IMG/VR virus record: IMGVR_UViG_3300000553_000261 | Span: 2,222 to 27,840 of that record | Length of the DNA stretch: 25,619 bases | Strand: one strand, 5' to 3' | From: a virus | Shown here: positions 14,212 to 21,622 of the stretch, piece by piece | How positions within the stretch are numbered: position 1 is the stretch's first letter | How the letters are laid out: every line of letters begins with the position of its first letter | Notes under the pieces: generated by a model | What the model saw: the letters and a program-made list of their open reading frames with translations, nothing else | Told to the model about the DNA's origin: nothing | Databases searched by the model: none | Position numbers and translations under genes: made by a program

Positions 14212-14686
14212 GAATAAGGAAGTACAGGCCCACGACCAGATAGCGGCACACCGTTATCTAATGCACTACCCAGAACACCCGACTCGTGAGGGTGACCCAA
14301 ACTACGTGGACTTCAACCACTACCACAGAGAGCACAGAGCAACCGCTCGTTGCTTCATCGGTGAACGGATTGGTTTCCAAGACTGCAAGGATGCACAGGG
14401 AAAAGATGCCCCCGCTCCCGACAACGGAGAACAACCCGGATTAGAACTTCATCATGCCCACGTTGAGTTCTCTTTACAGAACGGCATTTCCCTAAAGGCG
14501 CTGGAGCATGATTACCCTGGAATCAGCGACCCGACGACGCTCGGTAAGTGGGTCGAGTCGGACGTGAACTTTCGCTGGCTCTGCGCTTGGCATCACCGTG
14601 GAGCGGCAGGTGCGCACACGGCCAGTCACTCGGATTGGGAAGCAAGCCAATATGTGATCGGTCTTATCGAAAAGGCCAACCCCTAG
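14201..14686 (+). CDS. HNH-like protein
   Basis: The ATG at 14201 lies inside the end of the previous gene and gives 161 residues; the in-frame alternative at 14150 would lie deep in that gene. The C-terminal half has GLELHHAHVEFSLQNG, and then NFRWLCAWHHRGAAGAH. The two histidine pairs and the LCxxHHRGxxGxH finish match an HNH/beta-beta-alpha metal nuclease core, and I recall this protein type in actinophages. Metal residues appear present. It may be a packaging-linked nuclease or a degraded homing enzyme; which cannot be told. No zinc-binding CxxC pairs are seen. Confidence 0.6.
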   Translation: MTDKNKEVQAHDQIAAHRYLMHYPEHPTREGDPNYVDFNHYHREHRATARCFIGERIGFQDCKDAQGKDAPAPDNGEQPGLELHHAHVEFSLQNGISLKALEHDYPGISDPTTLGKWVESDVNFRWLCAWHHRGAAGAHTASHSDWEASQYVIGLIEKANP

Positions 14687-14688
14687 AG

Positions 14689-14709
14689 AGCCCATTTTTT
14701 GCAAGGGCT
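14689..14709 (+). terminator. Hairpin ahead of promoter cassette B
   Basis: AGCCC (14689-14693) pairs with GGGCT (14705-14709) around an 11-base loop that contains six Ts. It follows the stop of the HNH-like gene by two bases and is followed by TTGAG rather than a T run. Its place before the promoter matches cassettes A and C. Confidence 0.45.
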
Positions 14710-14719
14710 TTGAGCATAC

Positions 14720-14749
14720 TTGACAAGAGATAAAATATAGACATATAAT
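14720..14749 (+). promoter_or_regulatory. Promoter of cassette B (consensus)
   Basis: TTGACA (14720-14725), 18 bases, TATAAT (14744-14749): both boxes are perfect sigma-70 consensus. The spacer has GATAAAATA (14729-14737). The ATG at 14756 is six bases after the -10. No Shine-Dalgarno sequence precedes the ATG, so the transcript should be leaderless. It is the strongest of the three related promoters. Confidence 0.88.
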
Positions 14750-14755
14750 TGGTTT

Positions 14756-15292
14756 ATGGAAACAACTACACAAATCACAATCCCCACAAAGTTCTACGAC
14801 GACCACGTGAGTCGTGGACTTGGTGGCGGCATCGTAATCAAAAGTGGCGTCAAGTTAAGCACCGTCGAAATCAACTATGCGGATTTGTGTGACTTACTCG
14901 GTGACGCCAATTACTACATCGAACTTTATGACGACAAGGAGATTCGCCAAGCCGGTGAAGCCGACCTTGGACTTCAAGGTTCCGCCAAGAGCACGAAGCG
15001 TCGCATCGAAGCGCACGTTGCGGAGCACGGCTGGCCAGAAGAGATTGTTTTGACCGCCGAAGAAATCGCCATCAAAGAAGCCGAATACAAAGCCGATCAA
15101 GAACACCTCCAAAAAGTTCGGCTCTACCTTGACGCAAAATTCGATGCCCGAAAGGTCGCAAGAGAAGCGTTTATGAAGGACATGTATTTCCATGAAAAGA
15201 ACGAATGGCTTTCCGACCGTGATCTCCAAGCCGCTTGGAAAGAAGAGTTCGATGTCAAGTTCGACGCTGAGTGGGAGGGGGAAATCCCTTAG
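14756..15292 (+). CDS. Unknown protein of cassette B
   Basis: A 178-residue protein starting METTTQITIPTKFYDDH, translated from an ATG with no Shine-Dalgarno sequence directly after a consensus promoter. It has an N-terminal alpha/beta part (GGGIVIKSGVKLSTVEINYADLCDLLGD, continuing with ANYYIEL) and a long, highly charged helical C-terminal part rich in Glu, Lys and Ala (EEIAIKEAEYKADQEHLQK). The family is not recognised, and no metal or catalytic motif is visible. As a gene with its own promoter between hairpins, it looks like an accessory gene expressed independently of the late operon. A host-takeover role would fit but is unproven. Confidence 0.7.
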   Translation: METTTQITIPTKFYDDHVSRGLGGGIVIKSGVKLSTVEINYADLCDLLGDANYYIELYDDKEIRQAGEADLGLQGSAKSTKRRIEAHVAEHGWPEEIVLTAEEIAIKEAEYKADQEHLQKVRLYLDAKFDARKVAREAFMKDMYFHEKNEWLSDRDLQAAWKEEFDVKFDAEWEGEIP

Positions 15293-15305
15293 TTACAAGG
15301 GTTTT
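15286..15305 (+). terminator. Intrinsic terminator after cassette B
   Basis: CCCTT (15286-15290), six-base loop, AAGGG (15297-15301), then TTTT. The stop codon TAG (15290-15292) lies within the hairpin. Stem and T run fit a short rho-independent terminator. It stands directly before promoter C. Confidence 0.6.
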
Positions 15306-15313
15306 AGGGGTAT

Positions 15314-15343
15314 TTGCGTCGGGATAAAATACGTGTATATAAT
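15314..15343 (+). promoter_or_regulatory. Promoter of cassette C
   Basis: TTGCGT (15314-15319), 18 bases, TATAAT (15338-15343), with GATAAAATA at 15323-15331 in the spacer. ATG 15350 begins six bases after the -10. From 15301 to 15343 it closely matches cassette A (GGTATTTG and GTGTATATAATTG in both). Confidence 0.8.
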
Positions 15344-15349
15344 TGGATT

Positions 15350-16006
15350 ATGGAAACGACACCGAACCAAGGAGACGAAATGACCATCACCCATCAAGAC
15401 CGCAAGCCACCCATCAAAACCGACGAGTGCGTCGGCACGTTCCGAAGCATGAACCGACCATCAGAAAATGTCTACATCTGCCCCGAGTGTGCTGGTCAGG
15501 TCGCCTGGACAAAATCAAAGGCTGGCAAGGCTTACATCTGCGACGTTGGTTATTACACCACGAACCCATTCGAGGGTGCTGGCCGAGAAGTGCGAATCTA
15601 CTTACCAATGAGCCCTCACTACAAGACCTGCGCCGAACGAGTTGAGGCGAACCTTGCAACCGAAGTCGAAATCACGGGCGACACCCGCGAGGTCATCCTG
15701 GCGCGCAAAGCCGAAGCCGAAGCCAAGCGTCTTGGTCGCACCAACGTCGGTGAAGTTGGCGAGAAGATCACGGTGACCGGAAACATCGTCAAGGCCTACG
15801 AGCGTGACGGGGCTTACGGCACCACTCAGCACGTCGTCGTTGAGACCGCCGACGGCAACTTGGTCGAAGCCGGTGGAACTGCCGCTTGGCTTTACCGAAT
15901 CGAAGTTGGCAACGAGGTCACAATGACCGGAACCGTCAAGAAGCACTTCACGCGTCAAGACGGAAAAGTCACGGTGCTCACCCGCTCAAAAGGGGAGGTG
16001 CTCTAA
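15350..16006 (+). CDS. Zinc-binding protein with C-terminal OB-like domain (paralogue 2)
   Basis: From ATG 15350 it has 218 residues. The TTG at 15314 is the promoter -35 and cannot be the start. A second in-frame ATG at 15380 has AAGGAG five bases upstream, so either a leaderless or a ribosome-site start is possible. Cysteines in YICPECAGQVAW, AYICDVGYY and HYKTC suggest a metal site unlike the DnaJ-like finger of the gene at 1053. The last ~85 residues (VGEKITVTGNIV, then VVVETADGN, then TAAWLY, then VTMTGTVKKH and TVLTRSKGEVL) align closely with the C-terminus of that protein. Nucleic-acid binding is inferred. Confidence 0.75.
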   Translation: METTPNQGDEMTITHQDRKPPIKTDECVGTFRSMNRPSENVYICPECAGQVAWTKSKAGKAYICDVGYYTTNPFEGAGREVRIYLPMSPHYKTCAERVEANLATEVEITGDTREVILARKAEAEAKRLGRTNVGEVGEKITVTGNIVKAYERDGAYGTTQHVVVETADGNLVEAGGTAAWLYRIEVGNEVTMTGTVKKHFTRQDGKVTVLTRSKGEVL

Positions 16007-16067
16007 GTCAACTTTCTCAACCCTCAACTGATAGCATGGGGCCGGTCGCTAACAAAGGATTGGCCTT

Positions 16068-17213
16068 ATGCTTATTGGTGCATTCACAACTGACTGGCAA
16101 CAGCACGCCGCCATTGACGAGGAACGGTCTCGTATCGAGGGCCGACAAGTTGCCATCGAAGGCAAGACTCAAATGTCGTTCGGTGGAACGTTCTACTACC
16201 GGGGCGCAATGCCGCTTACGGAGTTAGCCAAACATGACGAGTGGGATGTGAAACTTTCGTGGCGCTTCCAAACACAGCCAGACGGCAGTATCTCAATGAT
16301 GGACACCGAGGGCAACTGGTTCACTCCAGACATCGTTTGGACTCAGCGGTGGATGCACAAAGACGGACCAGAGCAAATGCGAAAAGCCCGAGCCGCCGGG
16401 CAAGTTGTTGTTTCCGACCTTGACGACGGCTTCTGGAATCTACCGAAGTCCAACATTGCCGCCGACACAACGAACCCTAAAAACAATCCAGACTTCAACC
16501 GTGACCACTACTTGAATTGCCTTCGGGAATCGTCACTCATCACGGTTTCAACTGACGCACTAGCAAAAGACATGGAGAGAATGTGCCCAGGAGTTCCCGT
16601 TGTCGTCTGCAAAAATGCGATTGACCTTGAGCGATGGATTCCGCACGACCCTGGCCAAGATGGATTCGTTGGCTGGGTTGGAGGAATTCAATGGAGAGCC
16701 AACGACCTGCAAATTCTTAGAACATCACTGCCGAAATTCTTGATGGAAAATGATTTGCCGATCTACCACGGAGGCGACAGCAACGTGGAGGGCGTGCCAA
16801 AGTTTTACGAGCAGATGGGCATTGACCCAACCAAGATCAAATGCTTCGCCTCACCGCTTTGCCACATTGCCGAATACCCAAATCTCTGGACGCCGATCAA
16901 CCTCGGGCTTGTGCCACTGGAGCATCATCCATTCAACGTTCGCAAGAGCCATCTAAAGGGACTGGAAGCATCGGCTTGTGGCATCCCGTTCATCTACTCA
17001 TCCAAGATGCCAGAGTATGAAGCGTTCGGAGCGGGAATAATGGCCGACAACGCCAAGCCGAAATCTTGGAGGGCGGCACTCGACTCGATGCTTGACCCCG
17101 ACGCCCGACGAGCGGAAGGCAAGCGCAATCGGGAAATAGCCGAGCAGTGGGACATCACCCAAAAATGGAGTCAATGGGATGATGCACTAAGGACAGCCAC
17201 GGATTCAAAATAG
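16068..17213 (+). CDS. GT-B fold glycosyltransferase
   Basis: A 381-residue protein after AAAGGA. The C-terminal half reads like a GT4-type donor-binding domain: FVGWVGGIQWRANDLQIL, PIYHGGD, then GLVPLEHHPFNVRKSHLKG and LEASACGIPFIYS, the K..LE.sA.G.P..(Y)S block of retaining GT-B enzymes. The N-terminal half is less conserved, with VVVSDLDDGFWNLP and a STDALAKDM element seen in such enzymes. It should transfer a sugar from a nucleotide donor. It opens a cluster with two further glycosyltransferases, a methyltransferase, a beta-propeller glycosidase-like protein and an epimerase. Acceptor unknown; a virion protein is my inference. Confidence 0.75.
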   Translation: MLIGAFTTDWQQHAAIDEERSRIEGRQVAIEGKTQMSFGGTFYYRGAMPLTELAKHDEWDVKLSWRFQTQPDGSISMMDTEGNWFTPDIVWTQRWMHKDGPEQMRKARAAGQVVVSDLDDGFWNLPKSNIAADTTNPKNNPDFNRDHYLNCLRESSLITVSTDALAKDMERMCPGVPVVVCKNAIDLERWIPHDPGQDGFVGWVGGIQWRANDLQILRTSLPKFLMENDLPIYHGGDSNVEGVPKFYEQMGIDPTKIKCFASPLCHIAEYPNLWTPINLGLVPLEHHPFNVRKSHLKGLEASACGIPFIYSSKMPEYEAFGAGIMADNAKPKSWRAALDSMLDPDARRAEGKRNREIAEQWDITQKWSQWDDALRTATDSK

Positions 17214-18001
17214 TGAGTGCGGCGCTTGGAATTACGACCTACAACAGGCCCACGTTTGCCGACAAATGCTTTCGGTCCGTCAGGGACGCTGTAAGGCCTC
17301 TAGTTTCGCTTGTGAGCGTTTACAACGACGGGTCAGATGCGAAGTACCGAGCCGAGTATCGGCGAGCGTACGGGCGACTACAGGACGCCACCATAATTGA
17401 CGCTCAGGAAAACCACGGAGTTGCCTTTGCCAAGAATCGGCTCTTGGAGACCATGCTGGAACAGACCGATGCCGATTGGTTGTTTCTTTGCGAGGACGAC
17501 ATCCTTGTCAAATCGCCAGAAGCGATAACCGAGTACGTTCGCGTTGCGGAGGAAACGGGCATCCATCACTTTTCGTTTGCTTATCACGGAGAAGGAAATA
17601 GCGCTGGGCCGTCCATTAGCGACGGTCAAGTTGAGTATCACTTTCACAGTGTCGGCGCTTGGTGCATGTATTCACGCGAGTCGCTGGAAAAGGTTGGACT
17701 GTTCGACGAGAACTTCAACAACGCGTGGGAGCACGTTGAAATGGAGATGCGGCTCATTGACGCGGGCTTCATGCCGGGGTCGGCGGCACACCGCTATCCT
17801 GACGTTGTTGGCTCTAGTGTATGGTTGAAGGAAATACCAAACTCTATTGAAAAAAGTTCGATACGTCCAAGGGACGATTGGGAATCTTCAATTTTGCAAG
17901 GGCTCAGGTACTGGCACGATGCAAAACCCGAGACGTTCTCTCACTTGTTTGGTCCGGGTACTCACCTGGAAAACTACGCCAATAGGATTTTGAACTACTA
18001 G
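17213..18001 (+). CDS. GT-A (family 2-like) glycosyltransferase
   Basis: GTG 17213 shares its G with the previous stop. The 262-residue protein has the GT-A order: ALGITTYNRPTFADKCFRSV, VYNDGSD, ENHGVAFAKNRLLE, then WLFLCEDDILV with the acidic metal/nucleotide site, followed by GAWCMYSRESLEKVGLFDENF and WEHVEMEMRLIDAGF. These correspond to the N-terminal donor-binding region, the DxD-like site and the acceptor-side ED-like element of family 2 enzymes. It probably acts on the same glycan as the neighbouring GT-B enzyme. Sugar donor unknown. Confidence 0.8.
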   Translation: MSAALGITTYNRPTFADKCFRSVRDAVRPLVSLVSVYNDGSDAKYRAEYRRAYGRLQDATIIDAQENHGVAFAKNRLLETMLEQTDADWLFLCEDDILVKSPEAITEYVRVAEETGIHHFSFAYHGEGNSAGPSISDGQVEYHFHSVGAWCMYSRESLEKVGLFDENFNNAWEHVEMEMRLIDAGFMPGSAAHRYPDVVGSSVWLKEIPNSIEKSSIRPRDDWESSILQGLRYWHDAKPETFSHLFGPGTHLENYANRILNY

Positions 18002-18008
18002 GAGAGCA

Positions 18009-18848
18009 ATGACCACCACGATGTACGACGGGGTTAATCCCGCTACCGTGCCACCTGGAGCGAACGTTTACGCTGGTTACGTCAATGGAAATTGGCCTAC
18101 CTACAACGACTTTGTGCAGATGTACCCGAACGCACAACACGTTTCCATCACCGTGAACTCGGGTGGAACGGCACAGGTTCTCGACGTTGAAAACGGCGAT
18201 GCCGCCGCAGTTGACGTACCCGCTTGGCTCAACCGCATGAGGGCCGCTGGTATTCAACGACCAACTGTTTATTGTTCACGAGTCGGAGCACCGGGATACG
18301 GTTGGCAAAACGTCATTGACGCTTGTAACTCCGCTGGGGTGGCTCTGCCCGACTTTTGGATTGCCGACTACACGAGCGGGCCACACGCACTTAGCCTCAA
18401 CGGAGTGAATGCCGTTGCCGTGCAGTGGACCGATCACGGCGGTTACGACGAAAGCGTCATCAACGACCCAACGTGGCCAGCGCCTTCGGCTAAGCCTCAC
18501 ACTTGGAGCGGTCCCTCGGTATTGAAAGCAGGGGAAACGTTGCATCAAGGCAAATGCCTCGCCTCACCCAATGGCCAGTACGGAGCGCTCTTGCAAACGG
18601 ATGGAAACTTCGTTGTTTACAACAACATCAACCAGCCGCTATGGGCCGACGGTTGCAGTAGCGTTTACGGAGAGACCTTCGTTGAAATGCAGACCGATGG
18701 GAACCTCGTCCACTATCTATGGAACAACCACGCAATGTGGTCGTCCGCCACTCAAGGCAAAGGTGGGAACAGAGTAGAGATGCAAGACGACGGAAACCTC
18801 GTTATTTACACACCTCAAAATAAGCCCGTTTGGGCTAGTAAGAAATAG
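18009..18848 (+). CDS. Glycoside-hydrolase-like endolysin with bulb-type lectin domain
   Basis: This 279-residue protein follows GGAGAG. Residues 1-155 resemble GH25/DUF1906-type lysozyme-like domains: YDGVNPATVPPGANVYAGYV, a strand ending VLDVENGDA with candidate acidic catalytic residues, PAWLNRMRAAGIQRPTVYCS, FWIADYT and VAVQWTDHGGYDES. Residues ~163-279 form a bulb-type (mannose-binding) lectin domain with three QxDGNxVxY-like sites: QTDGNFVVY, QTDGNLVHY and QDDGNLVIY. The likely role is cell-wall degradation at lysis with the lectin anchoring it to a surface glycan. A virion-associated wall hydrolase is the alternative. There is no signal peptide. Confidence 0.7.
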   Translation: MTTTMYDGVNPATVPPGANVYAGYVNGNWPTYNDFVQMYPNAQHVSITVNSGGTAQVLDVENGDAAAVDVPAWLNRMRAAGIQRPTVYCSRVGAPGYGWQNVIDACNSAGVALPDFWIADYTSGPHALSLNGVNAVAVQWTDHGGYDESVINDPTWPAPSAKPHTWSGPSVLKAGETLHQGKCLASPNGQYGALLQTDGNFVVYNNINQPLWADGCSSVYGETFVEMQTDGNLVHYLWNNHAMWSSATQGKGGNRVEMQDDGNLVIYTPQNKPVWASKK

Positions 18849-18856
18849 TGTGAGTC

Positions 18857-19252
18857 ATGTCCGCTGGCGAACCCAACTACACGAACCACGCAACTATCAG
18901 GGAGACCTACGACCTAGTTAATGAAACCAGGGTCGAACTTAATGAACGGATTGACGGACTTGGAGAAAAGTTCGACGCCTTCGTTACTAGCAACGAACAT
19001 CGCCTCACAATTTTAGAGACCCACCAGGGCGCTCAAGCCGATCAACTCGTTCAAATGACAAGTCGGCTCGACGATCACGGCAAGATGATTGGAGCGCTCA
19101 AGGACGCACAGCGAGAAGAACAAGCAACTACGGAAGCCATCGAGGAGCAAAGCAAATCTCGTTGGTCAAATCGGACAACGAGAATCACCGTAGGTGCCTC
19201 AGTGCTACTCGCAACCGTATCCGTGCTGTCCCTCTTTCATGTAAAGTTCTAG
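18857..19252 (+). CDS. Tail-anchored coiled-coil membrane protein (lysis accessory?)
   Basis: A 131-residue protein with a long predicted coiled coil (ETYDLVNETRVELNERIDG to about residue 100) and one C-terminal membrane segment (TRITVGASVLLATVSVLSLF). This layout resembles XhlA-type hemolysin/holin-associated proteins and other phage proteins encoded beside an endolysin. It directly follows the endolysin-like gene, supporting a lysis role. A structural tail-anchored protein cannot be excluded. It is followed after two bases by the next gene. Confidence 0.55.
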   Translation: MSAGEPNYTNHATIRETYDLVNETRVELNERIDGLGEKFDAFVTSNEHRLTILETHQGAQADQLVQMTSRLDDHGKMIGALKDAQREEQATTEAIEEQSKSRWSNRTTRITVGASVLLATVSVLSLFHVKF

Positions 19253-19254
19253 GC

Positions 19255-19503
19255 ATGGAACAATGGCAGCCGGTAAGGGTGGTCTGGATTGATGCCCATG
19301 GCGGAGACGTCGGATGGGAAGAAAAAGATGCTTTGGAGCACAAGCCCTACGAAGTATCAACAATTGGATTCCTTTACCAACATGACGAGATTGGAGTTAC
19401 CGTCGTCATGAGTCTTTCCGATGAGCAAGTTGGTGGATACACCTTCGTGCCAAAGGTAAACATCGTCACTGTGGAACCGTTGTATCCTAACTCTGGTGCT
19501 TAG
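19255..19503 (+). CDS. Small beta-rich unknown protein
   Basis: Started at ATG 19255, two bases after the preceding stop; the in-frame ATG at 19162 would lie inside that gene. The 82-residue product has PVRVVWIDAHGGDVGWEE, VSTIGFLYQHDEIGVTVVMSLSDEQ and FVPKVNIVTVEPL. I recall similar ~80-residue proteins in many phages (W-D/DA, then GW, then a strand pair and IP..cI..v..L), with no assigned function. It is compact, soluble and without cysteine. The next gene starts at GTG inside its end. Confidence 0.6.
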   Translation: MEQWQPVRVVWIDAHGGDVGWEEKDALEHKPYEVSTIGFLYQHDEIGVTVVMSLSDEQVGGYTFVPKVNIVTVEPLYPNSGA

Positions 19504-20158
19504 GCTATTAGTCCTCGTTCCATCGCGCTGTCGCCCAAATAATGCGAAGCGGTTAATGGATGCTTGGCAATCCACCGGAGCAACTGCCGATCTATTATTC
19601 GGAGTTGACAACGACGACCCAACGCTTGCGGAATACGTCGCACTTGGTACACATATTGCCGTAGGACCAAGAATCAAAATTGGGCCGACGCTCAATTTCT
19701 TGGCTATGAAAAACGTTGAACGATATGACGCCATTGGATTCATGGGCGACGATCATCTTCCGATAACACACGAGTGGGACAAAAAAATTACCGAGGAGTT
19801 GGAGCGGCTCGGTACGGGCATCGTGTACGGCAACGACTTACTTCAAGGTGAGATGATTCCGACCGCAGTATTTATGACGGCGGATATCGTGAAAGCACTG
19901 GGTTACTTTTGCCCACCAACGTTGTTGCATATGTACCTAGACAACTCTTGGAAAGATTGGGGACAAGGAGCCGACTGCTTGCGGTATTTACCGGATGTCA
20001 TTATTGAGCACATGCACCCAGGCACGGGTAAGGGTTCCTTCGATTCCGTTTATGCCGAATCCAACATCCTCATGACGCCAGACCACACTCGTTATTTGGA
20101 ATACCGAGATGCCTTTCTTCAAGACGACATCGCTAAGATACGGGCCATCCGTGATTGA
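19496..20158 (+). CDS. GT-A-like glycosyltransferase
   Basis: GTG 19496 overlaps the previous stop by eight bases. The 220-residue protein begins LRLLVLVPSRCRPNNAKRLMDAW, has LLFGVDNDDP, GPTLNFLAM and then DAIGFMGDDHLPITHEWD, where GDDH is the expected metal/nucleotide motif of GT-A proteins. FMTADIVKALGY and a helical end follow. I recall this as a phage glycosyltransferase-like family. It is short for a complete family 2 enzyme, so activity is probable but not certain. It is next to an FkbM methyltransferase. Confidence 0.65.
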   Translation: MLRLLVLVPSRCRPNNAKRLMDAWQSTGATADLLFGVDNDDPTLAEYVALGTHIAVGPRIKIGPTLNFLAMKNVERYDAIGFMGDDHLPITHEWDKKITEELERLGTGIVYGNDLLQGEMIPTAVFMTADIVKALGYFCPPTLLHMYLDNSWKDWGQGADCLRYLPDVIIEHMHPGTGKGSFDSVYAESNILMTPDHTRYLEYRDAFLQDDIAKIRAIRD

Positions 20159-20822
20159 GTACAAACTTCACGAACCGTGTTGCCATGTACAACCAACGTT
20201 TTGGCTTCTCGATGGTGATATGTTCGCCCACTTTCTCGCGTGTCCTGGTGGACTGCCAGAGGCTCCGCTCATAGATTGGGCTTGGTCTATTGCCGGTAAG
20301 CCCGGAGGACTTTTCCTAGATATCGGCTCGCACGTTGGTTCGTGGGCATTGCCATTTGCGGCGGCGGGAATGGAAACGATTGCGTTTGAGCCAAATCCGG
20401 CGATTAGGCAGTTAATTGAACGCGCCTCATTCGACGAGCCAAATCTTTCCATCTTGCCGTATGCGTTGTCGGACTATGAAGGCGATGCACAACTTACGGC
20501 ACCGGGCATAGATGGAGGTATGGCCTCAATCGTTTGTGACTTCGGTCATGCTCCGGTCAACGAGAGTGTAATGGTCACATACCTCGACAATCTAAATCTC
20601 AAACCTTCCTTAATGAAAGTTGACGTGGAGGGGGCGGAGGTTGACGCTATCCGTGGAGCACGTCGCACTATTGCCGAGCACCAACCAGTTATCTTCTTTG
20701 AATGTTGGGAAGACGAACGTGGTCAACGACGCGAGGAATTGTTCTCCTGCGTTACCGATGAAATCAACTACAACTTGAATCGAACTGACTGGCCGGAAAT
20801 GTGGTTGGCAACACCGAGGTAG
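20151..20822 (+). CDS. FkbM-family SAM-dependent methyltransferase
   Basis: I choose GTG 20151, whose overlap with the preceding stop copies the pattern of the neighbouring gene; ATG 20109 lies further inside that gene. The 223-residue protein has SAM motif I (LFLDIGSHVGSWALPFA), the acidic second strand (TIAFEPNPAIRQLI), and the FkbM signature (LMKVDVEGAEVDAIRGAR), followed by VIFFECWED. FkbM enzymes usually make O-methyl groups on sugars or other small hydroxylated groups. The neighbouring glycosyltransferases and epimerase suggest O-methylation of a glycan. Confidence 0.85.
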   Translation: MIEYKLHEPCCHVQPTFWLLDGDMFAHFLACPGGLPEAPLIDWAWSIAGKPGGLFLDIGSHVGSWALPFAAAGMETIAFEPNPAIRQLIERASFDEPNLSILPYALSDYEGDAQLTAPGIDGGMASIVCDFGHAPVNESVMVTYLDNLNLKPSLMKVDVEGAEVDAIRGARRTIAEHQPVIFFECWEDERGQRREELFSCVTDEINYNLNRTDWPEMWLATPR

Positions 20823-21622
20823 ACGCTCCCTCGCTGATGGAGTTGTGCAATAGCGCAACAACACAAATCCTTGTGGAGCAAACCGAAACAAATTGGTATC
20901 CATGTAATCCGAGTATTGCCCAAGGTCCCGATGGCTATGCCGCTATCGTTACGTTCCGAAATATCTATCGTCACACCGGCACGACTCAAACAATTCACGA
21001 CCCGAACGGATACATCCACACCCGCAATTTCTTTGCCCAACTTTCCCCCGATACGTTGCACGCTGTGGAGCCGTGGCGTGAGTTGGCTGGCCCATCAACA
21101 CCCATCCACTTTGCGTCGGTTCAGGGAATCGAAGACCCCAGGTTGTATTGGCATAACGGCTGGCGTTACACCGGCACGATTCTTCAACATCATGCGAGTG
21201 GAGAGCATCGCGTTGCCGTCTGTGATGTTGAGCACGGACTCTTGGAAATACGAGAAGCATCGGCAGGAACGATCATCAAGAATCAAATGCCGACGGGTGG
21301 CGAGCCGGAGTTCATTGACGCCAAGGCTTGCGAAGATCGTTTGCATGGCGGAGCAGTAGTTCGGAATGAGAATGGCTATATTGGAATTGTTCACGAGGTG
21401 AGATGGCCAGGACGCGTTTACGTGCATCGGCTGGCACGGTTTGACCGAACCGGAAAACTCCTCTCGGAGTCTCGTCCATTCAAGTTGAGCACCGAGCCCA
21501 TTGACTTCGCATCGGGCATTGTGTTGCACAAGGACGATTTGGTGATTAGTTTTGGCGTGATGGACCGTCAGGCGTTGCTTGTTCGGATTCCTTTTGGCGA
21601 AAGTAAAGGACTGTTTGCATGA
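20801..21622 (+). CDS. GH130-like beta-propeller glycosidase/phosphorylase-type protein
   Basis: The only long start is GTG 20801, a 22-base overlap with the methyltransferase gene. The 273-residue protein shows repeated propeller blades: YPCNPSIAQGPDGYAAIV, VQGIEDPRLYWHNGWRY, HGGAVVRNENGYIGIVHEV, and FASGIVLHKDDLVISFGV. The EDPR block and the overall order resemble GH130 (mannoside phosphorylase/mannosidase) and related five-bladed proteins, which in bacteria often occur beside glycosyltransferases. It could trim or bind the glycan that the cluster builds. Catalytic activity is not established. Confidence 0.55.
   Translation: MVGNTEVDAPSLMELCNSATTQILVEQTETNWYPCNPSIAQGPDGYAAIVTFRNIYRHTGTTQTIHDPNGYIHTRNFFAQLSPDTLHAVEPWRELAGPSTPIHFASVQGIEDPRLYWHNGWRYTGTILQHHASGEHRVAVCDVEHGLLEIREASAGTIIKNQMPTGGEPEFIDAKACEDRLHGGAVVRNENGYIGIVHEVRWPGRVYVHRLARFDRTGKLLSESRPFKLSTEPIDFASGIVLHKDDLVISFGVMDRQALLVRIPFGESKGLFA

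Noticed and set aside
15314-15349. TTG start at 15314 for the cassette C gene
   Set aside because: These bases are the -35 to -10 region of the promoter; transcription should begin near 15350.
16007-16067. Promoter before the GT-B gene (TAGCAT near 16030)
   Set aside because: No convincing -35 at proper spacing, and no similarity to the three cassette promoters.
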